Assembly: GCA_000697665.1 (NCBI GenBank)
Contig: KL197764.1
Coordinates: forward strand, 100,915 to 134,628
Length of the DNA: 33,714 nucleotides
From: Jaapia argillacea MUCL 33604
Taxonomy: Eukaryota > Basidiomycota > Agaricomycetes > Jaapiales > Jaapiaceae
Direction: 5' to 3'
Shown: positions 11,377 through 21,919 of the stretch, in pieces
How positions within the stretch are numbered: the stretch's first letter is position 1
How the letters are laid out: each line of letters starts with the position of its first letter
Notes under the pieces: model-generated
What the model saw: the letters and a program-made list of their open reading frames with translations, nothing else
Told to the model about the DNA's origin: nothing
Databases searched by the model: none
Made by a program: the position numbers and the translations under genes

Positions 11377-14300
11377 ATGAGTTCTAGAGGTGACAGAGGA
11401 AGAGGAAGGGGTGGGAGAGGAGGAAGGGGTACTCCCACGCCAAGTGATCGTAGCAGCCCCGGAGGTGAAGGCTTCCGAGGACGAGGTGGTGGTCCTCCAG
11501 GTGGGGACGGCTTCAGAGGTCGAGGAGGTCCTCCGGGTGGCGATGGTTTCAGGGGTCGTGGAGGCCCCCCTGGGGATCGAGGGGGAAGAGGAGGATTCCA
11601 GGATCGCGGTAGAGGAGGGTTTGGAGGTGACCGTGGAGGCAGAGGCTTCGGAGGAGACAGAGGAGGCGGGAGGGGCAGAGGCGGTGGTAGGGAGCCTGGA
11701 GGGTGGGTCACCTGTTCAATATGGACTGGTTCTGATTATTGACGAGTACTCGATAGGGTCTTCCTTCCTGGCCAGCCCGCCGAAATCGATGCTCGCCTTC
11801 GCGACAACGCTCAAGATGCCCTCGTCGCATCTTTCCGTAACCTCACAGTGGCCCCGACCGGGCAAGACCTTCCCCTCCGCCCAGGATACGGCAAGAATGG
11901 CAGAGCCATCAAGCTTCGCGCCAATTTCTTCCCTGTCAGGGTCCCAAAGATTCCCCTCCAAGAATACGACGTTGCTATCACTCCAGCATCAGGGACCACA
12001 AATCGTCGCCTCAAGAGAAGGATTTGGCAACTTGCCGAAGAAACCCGGGATTGGGCTGACGCTGGGATGAGGAACGCGGTGGCTCATGACCATAGTGCGA
12101 AGTTGATTGCGTCAAAGAAGTTGCCCCAGCCGTTGACCATCGCGGTTCCCTATTACGATGAAGACGAAGCCGGTCCTCAGCCCAACGGCAAGACCTACAC
12201 GCTCACTTTCAATTATGTTCAAGAGCTCGACACCGGGAACTTGCTTAGGTTTGTCTTCATCTCTCCTTGCCCACGCTCCTTTCTAAGCTTTTGGTGCAGC
12301 TATCTCGAAGGTCAACCGCAGTACCGCGGATACGACGTCATGCCAATCATTTCAGCTCTGAATCTCATCCTCGCGGCTCACCCAAATCGCTCGGTGGGGG
12401 GCGGAGTCATGGTAGGACGAAACCGATACTTCTTCCCCTCCGCAGCGGAGCCACCTGTGCACCTCGGCGGGGGGTTAGAAGCATGGAAAGGGTTCTACTC
12501 CTCCGTTCGCCCATCGTTCAAGCAGCTGATGGTCAACGTCAACGTCTGTCATACGGCCTTTTATACTCCTGGTGTTCTGGCGGTGAAGATGATTGAGTTC
12601 GAGCGATCGACGTTTGGTGCGAGGATGGCAGTCTTTGTGAAGGGAGTTAGGGTGAAGACGACCCATCTTGGGTATAAGAAGACGGTGAAGAGCTTGGCGA
12701 GACAAACTCCAAGGCAATACTCCTTTGATTCTGAGGAGTATGGTAGAGTCACTTGTGAGGAGTACTTTAAGCGGAGTAAGATACTTCAACATGTCACGGC
12801 GCCAGGGACTGACGACGCCGCCTCTTTGCAGAATACAGGATTACGTTGCAATATCCGGAGCTTCCGCTCGTCGACGTTGGCGGACAGAAGTCCAACTACC
12901 TTCCTCCCGAACTCTGCATGATACTTGACAATCAACCTTTCCGAGGCAAGTTGACGGATGAGCAGACTGCCAACATGATCACAGCAGCTTGCAAGCCACC
13001 GAACGTCAATGGCCAATCAATTGTCGGTCGCGGACTCGGCGAGCTTGGTTTCAGGCAAACGGCGGAACCTCTCGGTTCCTTCGGGGTCAGCATCGGCACG
13101 GAAATGACTGTTGTCCCTGGCAGGATATTACAACCACCTCAGGTTCAATACGGACAAGGTCGACCGAGGGTCGACGAACGCGCCAGCTGGAACTTGAGAG
13201 ACGTCAAGTTTGCCAAAGGCGGTAGGTTGGAGAAGTGGGCGGTATTGCTCATTAAAGATGGTAACAATCGGGACGAGTTCCGCGATGTCAATGATCCCGA
13301 TTTGCGATCCACCGTGAATGGGTTCGCGGCAATGTGCAGGACATCCGGAATGACTGTCGATAACGCCGAGCCTCAGTATGTTCAGGTCCAGCTCCCCCCG
13401 CGAAACCAGGCAGATCCCATCCGAAAGAGCGCAATAGCTGCCATCCGCACGGTCCTCAGGACTGGTCTACGCGCCCGACCCAATCTCGTATTTGTCATCC
13501 TCTCCAGTGGCGACAAGCATATCTACTCTGGGATGAAGCATCTATGTGATGTTTATATGGACGTACCTACCGTCTCGGTTCAATCGGCGAAGTTCAGAAA
13601 GCAACAGCCACAGTACTACGCGAATGTCGCCCTCAAGGTCAACATGAAGATGGGTGGTGTCAATCACAGTGTTACGTCCCAAACGTCAAATTTCTTGAAA
13701 CAAGAACCTACGATGCTCGTGGGCATGGACGTTACTCATCCTGGACCTGGCTCTGTCGCGGGGACTCCTTCCGTCGCTGCCGTTGTCGCGAGCGTCGAGA
13801 ACATGTTCGCTCAATACCCTGCCAGTCTCGCCATTCAAGAGTCGAAGAAGGAGGTGAGCGTGGATTGTCGTCCGTGGGCTTGGGAACCTTATTCATCCTG
13901 ATCTTGCTCTAGATGATTACTGATCTGACCAACCTGATGGTCGAGAGGCTCAACGCATTCAAAGAAAGGAACAGCAATATCCTCCCAAAGCGTATTCTTG
14001 TTTACAGAGATGGAGTATCAGAGGTACATGACTTTTGAACCTCAGCAGCAGAGACTCGCCTGTTGACGTTCTTTACAGGGTCAATTCCAGACCGTCGTAG
14101 GAGATGAATTACCGAAGATCAAGGAAGCGTTCAAGAAATTCGGTAATGCGAAGGCCCCATACAACCCTAAACTCACCATCGTGATCTGTGGAAAGCGACA
14201 CCACACACGGTTCTATCCCACTGAAGCTGGAAACGCTGACAGGGACGGCAACCCTTTGCCGGGAACCGTCGTAGACCAAGGGGTGACGGCGGTCTATGAC

Positions 14301-14736
14301 TTCGACTTCTTCCTACAAGTACGTGACGATCTCAAGTGCTGAGCTTTCTTTTTCACTGGCTTTACAGGCCCACGGAGGTCTTCAAGGAACCACTCGCCCA
14401 ACACATTACTATGTGGTTTGGGATGAGATAGGATTCCAAGCGGATCAACTCCAGGCTTTGACCAACGAGGTCAGCTACATGTTTGCTCGAGCCACCAAGG
14501 CGGTTAGCCTTGTTTCTCCGGCATACTATGCAGATTTGGCGTGCGAGAGAGGAAGGTGCTATCTCCACAGCTTGTTTCAAGGCCTCTCCGAAAGCGGGAC
14601 TACTACGGCCAGTGGTCCCTCTGCGTCGAGGCGTCTTAGTCCAGAGCAACAAGCGGAGGAAACGATGAAGGAAGCGGAGAAGTTGTGGCACGGCGGGGTT
14701 GGACAGGTACTGAAGAAGACAATGTTCTACCTTTGA
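11377..14736 (+). CDS. Argonaute protein with RGG-rich N-terminus (QDE-2-like slicer)
   Basis: Seven exons: 11377-11702, 11757-12248, 12300-12775, 12832-13853, 13913-14023, 14079-14318, 14368-14736, giving 1011 aa. Residues 1-108 are an RGG/GGxGFRGRGG tract, typical of arginine-methylated RNA-binding tails. Then follow the N domain (GYGKNGRAIKLRANFFPV, near residue 165), the PAZ domain (about 345-470), MID (about 590-690) and PIWI (about 700-1000). The slicer tetrad is complete: D731 in GMDVTHP, E772 in ESKKEMITDL, D805 in YRDGVSEGQF and H902 in RPTHYYV. The MID 5'-phosphate pocket residues equivalent to human AGO2 Y529 and K533 are present as Y663 and K667, with the Gln of VQSAKF and the Lys of LKVNMKMGG. 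It should therefore bind small RNAs and cut targets in RNA silencing. It is convergent with VPS15; no Dicer or RdRP gene is in the window. Confidence 0.97.
11464..11571 (+). repeat. Three tandem 36-nt repeats encoding the Argonaute RGG tract
   Basis: Three consecutive in-frame 36-nt units (11464-11499, 11500-11535, 11536-11571) encode GEGFRGRGGGPP, GGDGFRGRGGPP and GGDGFRGRGGPP. More degenerate Gly/Arg repeats follow up to 11700. The unit length is a multiple of three, so copy-number change keeps the reading frame. Confidence 0.9.
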
Positions 14737-14977
14737 GCTCACCGACGGTTCTCCTTTTTACGCTCCATTTTGTTTAGTTGTAGGAGTTGTACACCCGTGT
14801 CTAATTTGAATCAATGTAAGCTTCCCGTACAGAAGGCTATGGAATTGGAATCTTGTTGTAGTATTCTTCATCCGGGGTACTGTCAATGCGATAAACATAA
14901 TATCGACTGACAAGGTGACGGGCAAGCTATATTCATTTGGGATTACGGCGGTCTACAGTGCTGGTAGAGGTGTCAAG

Positions 14978-17900
14978 TCAATCCATACCGTCGACTCTCC
15001 ATACCTTAATCACACCGCATCGATCACCACTGACCATTCCACCTCTAAATGGTGAATCAATACATGCCAGAGCCGTGACGGTGTCCTGGTGGGCTTTCAA
15101 TAGGGTCTGCTGGCTGTGGTTGATGAGCGACATTCGTTGGGGAGGTCGATTGCTCAAACTTGAGCTATTCGGAGAATCGATCCATGTTTCGACCAACATC
15201 GATGTTGAACCGGTTGCGGACTTGATAACACTGACGGATATCTTAATTAATTCCGAAAGGACGCGACTGGGAAGGAAAAACATACCCATAAGTTGGTTTG
15301 TCGGCTTCTGGTTCCAAGCCGCTCAACACGGTCGTTCGTTCAACTCCTCCAAGGTCCCACAAACGTATCTTCCGATCCTCCGAACCACTCAGCATAAACC
15401 CGCGACTCCCAGATGGCCGACGCATATCTCCTTCCAGTGTCACACCCATAGGCTCGCCCCTGCGAATTGTGGAGAAGCCACCAAAATCAACTCCTACAAC
15501 GATGGTACGGATATCGGGGGAAGGGCCTGTAATCAACGTTTCCTTGAACTGATTACTTTGGGACGAGTTTCGAGATCGTCGATTGTAACGGTCGCCGGAG
15601 ACACCGTTAGCTTGACGCGATCGGACGAGGGCTGAGATTGCAGCCGCGTGGGTTTTCTCCGGCTCTGTCCCAACCGTGTCAACGGGGTCGTCAATGGACT
15701 GAGTTGGGTTTGTGATCGTCCGCGTCGCATAGGCCTCGACAAGCACTCCATGCTCGATATCCCACACTTCTATGAGGACGGCCGTAACATTCTCTCCAGC
15801 AGGCCGGCAAGACTCGATAACGGCCATTACCCATCTCCCCTTTCCCTTGGAGGGATGAACAACACATTGATGTATCCGTACAGGCTTGGCACTGGAGGAA
15901 CCCCCAGCCCGCCAACTTTTGAGAAGGATCCCAAATCGCAAGTCCCACAAGGACAGGACACCAGTCGAAGTTGCCACAACGACCCAGGCTCGTTTGCGGT
16001 CGAGGCAAAGGCAGGTGATGGGTCCAAAATGTCGGGGATTGTTCATACATTGAAGTATGCGCATTGTCCGAAGGTCCAAAATACACAAGGTCGAATGAGT
16101 AGTTCCATAGATGAGGTTGGACGACGTGTCTAAGGAGAGTACAATGGATATTGGGAGAAAATCAGGGATCAATCGACGCACCAGTATTATAATGTGTCAT
16201 GCATGTGATGTATTCGCCAGGATGTTCGACTCGGTGTTCACGAATGACTTGAAGCTTGTTGTATTTCGGCAACGCACCACTTTGGCTAATGGGCACACGA
16301 ACGACGTGTAGGCTGCCATCATCTGCAGCGCTAGCAAAACAATGCACGGCCTCCAGAGTGCAAACACATTTCACTCGAGCATGATGCTGTGCATAGGTAT
16401 GTCTTGGTTTGCTCGTCACGTTCCTCTCAAGTCTTGCTGTGTCCCAAACTTTGACAGTCTTGTCATCAGATGATGACACGAAAAAGGCGTGGTCGGGAGA
16501 AACAGCCAAACCAGTGACGCAATCGGAGTGGGATTGGAAGTGATGGATCAGCAGGGACTCGACTCTTCTAGTAGACCCGTCTCGAGGAGAGAAGCTATGG
16601 CGAACTGCGTTGCGGCGTCTGACCGGGCCTTCGTGGACTTTAGGCCCAAAGTCTTGCTCCAGGTCACGATTGTTGTCAAGATAGAGCTGCTCCAACATAT
16701 TTGTGATCCCCGGTTCCTGGCCGTCTGTGACGGACAGTCAACTACAGAGTGACAGGTTGGATGAAATTATGTGAAGACTTTACCATATGAAGATATCGGG
16801 ACAACGGGAGGAGCGCGTTGACGAAGCTGACCACGAATCGTCCCAGCAACAGAGACGGGGGAAGATCTCCCAGACCGCTCTGGTGACCCTTCGGACTGCA
16901 TCCGGCTTGCAGTCTCGAGAAGACCCGTCGCATTAGCTCTAGACGACCCAACAGCAGGAGCGGCCTTTTCAGCACCCCCAACGTGCCATCGATTAACCGC
17001 TCGAAACGCAGACGTGTTAGTTGTAGAAGTGATGGATTCTGCAGGGCTACCAGGACGGTCAAGGGTCGGGGGCAAATCTGACGTTGGATGGAGAGTGGTG
17101 TCCGAAACCGGAGGGAGGGAATTACGATGATCTCGGTTAGGTGTGCCAACAGCTAAAGAAGACGCAGAGCCGTTGATGGTGGCGAGCCTCCGTCGCAAGT
17201 CTTCGAAGGGAACCATCCCGGAACCCACCTCACTTGGCGCCCGGCTGAGGCGAGGAGAGTTCGGGCCGAGGATCCTAGCGGACTCAAAGGTTGACCTGCG
17301 AGATGCACGAGGGATAGCTTCAGGGGGGCGTGTCCTCAAAAAGACTGTTTGCGGGACGACGCCAAGTTTCTGAAGCTCAATGTCACCAGTAGTCTTGAGG
17401 CTCTCTGCCTCGGCTTCGAACCTGAGGCGAGAGGAGAAACTGGCGCCAGAGACAGTCAACCGATAGCTTTGCAACGGATACATGCATAACGCGTACCTTG
17501 ATATGGCATCAGCCAACTTGACGATATAATCCCTCATAGCAAGCAGCTTCGCCTCTTCAGTAGATGTCATCCCGATCTGGCGCAATTTCGCCAGATTAAT
17601 CTCATCTCTATCAAAGTAGATTTAACAGACACGCTCGGTCCAAAGGGTCTAATGGGGACTTACTCTTCCGACTTTCCTCGAGTCTGAGGACCAGCCTTTC
17701 TCAAAGCTACCATACTTTCTTTGGGTGACTCAACTTTTGACATCGTCCGACTACGATGATTTCTCCAAAACTGAGTCTTCTCGGCTTTCATCGCCCATGC
17801 AACTGATGCATCGAATATCTGTCGCGAGAGCTAAGAGAAGATCAAGCAGAAAGGTTAGAATGGCGACCCAAGGGTCAAAAAGTTACGGGCTTACGGGGGG

Positions 17901-20900
17901 CTTAAGGGAAAGGAGCAAGCTTTGTTCGTCAATGGACCGCACATCGGCGCGGAGGAAATGCTTGAGGGAAGGGTAAAGTATACACCAAACGTCGCTAGGC
18001 AGGAGGTGCTTCGCGGCAGAAGCGATGAATGCAGCGGCGCCTACCAACATCCTATGTCTTAACAGCGAACAAAATTTCAAGAAGATGAAAGACGCACCTT
18101 GGCGTATCCATATATTCGGATGATACAAAAAACCAAGGGTGGCACTCATCAATTCCCAAATCCTCATCCTCGCGAATAGTCCCAACTCGCAGAGGCTCGT
18201 TAACGACGCAAGTACTTTAGCCACGACAGTCTCTTCCACATCTACAAAAGCGATGTCAAACAAGTGAACAGAGTCCTAAACAAGAAACCACACTCACCTG
18301 ATAGAGCTTGGATCATCAAAGGCAAAATATACTCCTCCAAACTCTTCACCCCAGCACAAGCAGCAACATCCACAATACTCTCAAAAAACGCATACCTCAA
18401 CAACCACTCCCTATCATTCAAATACGTGATCATATGACTCAGCAACACATCATTCGTCTTTTGTCTCCCAAGGAAAATGCACAACGACGAAATGTTATGC
18501 AAGACTGCCCGTTTGACTACGCTGGATGAATCGACTAGGAGAGTCGAGAGGTGATCTGTGATGACGTTTTGTAATTCTTGCATACTGGCATCATACGAAA
18601 CCTATCATAACACATTTTCAGCACGACGAAGCAGCAAATTGCATCGAAAAGGGGAGCAACAAACCTCGAAATGAGCTTCATCATACTCCATCCTATCAGC
18701 CGATATCTTCAAAGTCCCATGAGCCTTCAACGCCTGCCCCATCTCCAAATACCTAACAGCCGTATCCGCAAGTGGAGCCAAACACTGCGCATACAAGCTC
18801 CTCACCGAGACCTCCTGATCTTGCACGAGTGGGGATATATGCTGAAAGATATACTCTGGGAATATAGCAGCGTTTGAAGGCGTTATGACCGTCACCAACA
18901 TCGTCTACTCCAAAAAAAAAATCCAAAAGGTAATCAGATCAGTAGTGAGATGTATAATAGATCGAGAAGGGAGAATGAAGACGAGACGTACGACTTGAAC
19001 CAAAGTCCTCAACGCAGCCCCTCTAACAACAGCCGCCTCATCATGCAACAAATCCACCACATAAGGAACCAACCTATCCAACTTTGCTTCATCCGTCAAA
19101 TGGGTCGACAACGCCAAAAACACATCCAAAGCTCGAAGTTTGGAAGAGGGTAAAAGACAATTTCGGATGTTGGCGCATACGAGGGAGAGGAGGATTAACG
19201 CCGGTCCGTCTAAAGTGTCAGATACAAAAGGAGATGTCAGGTTGGGGGTGAGATGGTTGGAGGGGGAGAAGGGAAGGGAGAGATGGTACGTACGTACCCT
19301 CAGAAGCAGCCCTCCTCTGCCCCACCCCAGTCAACAACTTCGATTCCCGATTCGGTATATGCAATTCCACAGGTAGCACATCCTACACACCCAAATCAAC
19401 AACCCATCACAAAATAAAGTCATCTCACACACCTGAAAAGCCTTATAAGACCCTAACCCAACACCTACATACCCCTCATCCACTCTCACAGTACCCGCAT
19501 TCTCCTCCAAAGTTCCCTCATGTGGAGGACTAACAAGCATCTCAATCACACCTTCATAATCCTCCCATATCCTCTCTATTTTCCGATCAGAGTCATTGGG
19601 TAACGCACCACTCCCAGCACCCCCAGCACCCAGTTCCACACCGGGATTAGTGCTGAACTTCCCCGCGGCCGTAGAAGGCGCAGAACTGAGAGTCGAGGGT
19701 GAAGGTGTGAGAGTGACGTGTGGAAGTGAGGGGGCGATACCGCTATGAGGGTGTCCTAGATGAGGATGTGTAGGCGTCGGTGCTGTATGTGTACCAGCCG
19801 TGGAAGGCGAGTGGACGGGTTCGTTGAGGGTCGAAACGTAGTTGTGCAAGAATGAATAAAAACATTCTGGGAAAACCGTTCCTCGGCTTGTTTGAAGGAG
19901 AGTGTCGAATGAAGGTCGGGTTAGAGGGTCGAGGGATATCATTTGTTTTATCAGACCCTATACGCAAACCAACGTCAACTTTAGTTAAACCATAACAATA
20001 ATCAAGACCAGAGAAGAAAACGACATCACTCACCCTAACACCCTCATCCTCCACACCCCCCAAAGCCCCGTCCACACTCAACTCGCCCTCCCTATACTTG
20101 AAAAGCTGACTCAATGTAAACAACGGCGTCCCTTCCATCCACAACTCCGCCAACACACACCCCACACTAAACACATCCATAGCTTCACTAACCCTCCCAT
20201 CCCTCTTCCCCCCAACCACCACCTCCTCACCCTCCCCTCCCTCCCCATACTGTTTCCTAGCCGCAACCTCAGGATTCTCAGAAGCGGTATAAAACCTCTC
20301 GGGCGCGAGGTAACATGTCCTCCTGCCCGAAGTATCGAAATAGAACGAGAAATCCGAAGGGTCGTCGAGAGGGAGGTAGGTAGGTTTGTATGAAGTTGAG
20401 AAATCTGAGAGGTAGATTGTGTTGGATGATGTTACGAGGACGTTTTCGGATTTGATATCTCCGTGTGAGATTTTGGAGAGGGTACGTGTTTGGTGGAGGG
20501 CTGAGAGGAGTTGGTAGGAGATGTAGAGTTTCTCGATTGGGGTTAGGAAGGGTCGGGTGCTGCGTGTTTGTGTGGTGAGAGTTGAGTTGAGTTGAGTCGA
20601 GAAGAGAAGAGAGGAGGGGACGATGGATGTACGGACCTGATTCGATCGTATAGATTACTTGCTACCCATTGTCGAATAACATATCCCGCTCTATCTGTCT
20701 CTACAAAAGCTTGATAGCCATAAACATTTGGCAAATCCTGCAAGGCTTCTCTTTCAACTGCCATTGGCGAGTGAAAGGGTCGGTCAGAATGAAAAGTAAG
20801 ATGTAAACCAATTAATGCTCACCCTTTAATCTTCGATGATACGTCCGTAAACTAAATCCAGGATCTGGTTTGATGAAGATTTTGACAACAAGATACCCAT

Positions 20901-21108
20901 TCCTATGTCGGCATTTGACTGTTTTGAGGAAACGGGCTGAACCAAGACTAAGCACAAGAAGTCAAGGGATTGGCCACATCGTCTACAACAGCGAGGACAA
21001 AGGAACTCACCTCTTCTCATAAACGATATCGCTACCGAGTTCAGCAACGAACGAGTCCAATGCCCCTCCTGTCCGAGTCAAAGTCGATCCAGAGTGGGTG
21101 TTTCCCAT
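14978..21108 (-). CDS. VPS15: VPS15, regulatory kinase-like subunit of the Vps34 PI3-kinase complex (PIK3R4)
   Basis: Large multi-exon gene. The start at 21108 reads MGNTHSGSTLTRTGG, an N-myristoylation sequence as expected for Vps15. The kinase-like domain has the ATP lysine in YLVVKIFIKPD, HGDIKSENVL in place of HRDLK, DFS (YLSDFSTSYKP) in place of DFG, and CYLAPERFY; these deviations are characteristic of Vps15. After DVFSVGCVLAELW and SLDPLTRPSFDTLL comes a HEAT-repeat region (about 17880-19300: FPEYIFQHISPLVQDQEVSV, HLSTLLVDSSSVVKRAVLHN), a Ser/Pro-rich linker (about 16770-17400) and a C-terminal WD40 propeller (about 14978-16700: SSSDDKTVKVWDTARL, LSGSEDRKIRLWDLGG, last blade DRCGVIKVWRVDGMD then stop). 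Vps15 anchors Vps34 on endosome and autophagosome membranes. Inner exon borders in the HEAT part were not all resolved; gene identity is firm. Confidence 0.95.
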
Positions 21109-21919
21109 CGGAAATGATGGAGATTAGATTCCTAACCAGGAGTCCAGGATTCAGATGAGAGCAGGAGATAATATTGATGATATTAAGGGTTCATTCGCGA
21201 ACGTGCAGTAGGTTGCGTGATTCAGGCTGACGAGGAGGAGGCCGTTCACTACTAGCGGCAAGCAGACTTTGTCGGAGACGTTCAGTTGCAGAGGCGGCCC
21301 GCAGATCGCAAGCAGCGCTGCGTCTTACGCGTACACTCTTGGATCGACCTCCGAAGCTGCCAGGTCAACGTAGACTACAACGTAAATACGTGCTATCTTG
21401 CAACAACTTCCGGGGCTAGCAATTGACCTTTGTATTGCCCTTTGAAACGGACTGTGGGGAGGACAACCGTTGAAATATTGGAGTTTCGAGGTAAATCGAG
21501 TCCTTGAAGCGATTCGTGACCAAGTGTATAACCAGGCCCTTTGAAAATACATGCGATCTAATACACTAGTACGCCTCCATGTGCGAAGGACAGTCTAGTA
21601 GATTTATGAGCGTAGATATACAACTTGGATATAAAAAGCACTGAAAGGTATACAAACAACTGTCCCATGACCGTGTCCTTAGGGATATCGAGTGTCAAGA
21701 AGGTGAAGTGGGCCGCGCGAGTCCTGACCAAACCCCCATATATACTACTCGTCTATCCATTGTCCCCGTCCCCGTCGTCCTTGGTTCTCTCTCCCGACGA
21801 TGGTCCGTCCCGACTTCATCCTGACCCAATGTCCGTCGGCCTACATTCTATGATGGGCACACTAGGATTCTTGAAAGTAGGAGACGATGAGGCGCGTCTC
21901 CGTCGCGCATCCTGACCTA
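21109..21919. other. Intergenic region upstream of VPS15
   Basis: About 810 bp with no supportable gene. It holds the VPS15 promoter side (near 21109-21300) and the 3' flank of the kinase-PARP gene. Positions 21280-21322 resemble 26553-26587 in the same orientation (see repeat entries). Confidence 0.45.
21280..21322 (+). repeat. Possible short dispersed repeat, copy 1
   Basis: This stretch begins GTTCAGTTGCAGAGGCG and ends ATCGCAAGCAGCGCT. It resembles the copy at 26553, with a small length difference in the middle. The two copies lie on opposite sides of the kinase-PARP gene in the same orientation. It may be a mobile-element remnant or chance similarity. Confidence 0.35.

Noticed and set aside
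11390-12070. 226-codon Glu/Val-rich frame overlapping Argonaute exon 1
   Set aside because: It is the +1 shadow of the Gly/Arg repeat (GGA/GAG codons read as Glu/Val) and crosses the Argonaute intron.
15243-16181. Separate 312-codon WD40 gene
   Set aside because: The WD40 segments follow in order and in frame with the HEAT and kinase-like parts of VPS15, whose known layout includes a C-terminal propeller; treated as one gene.
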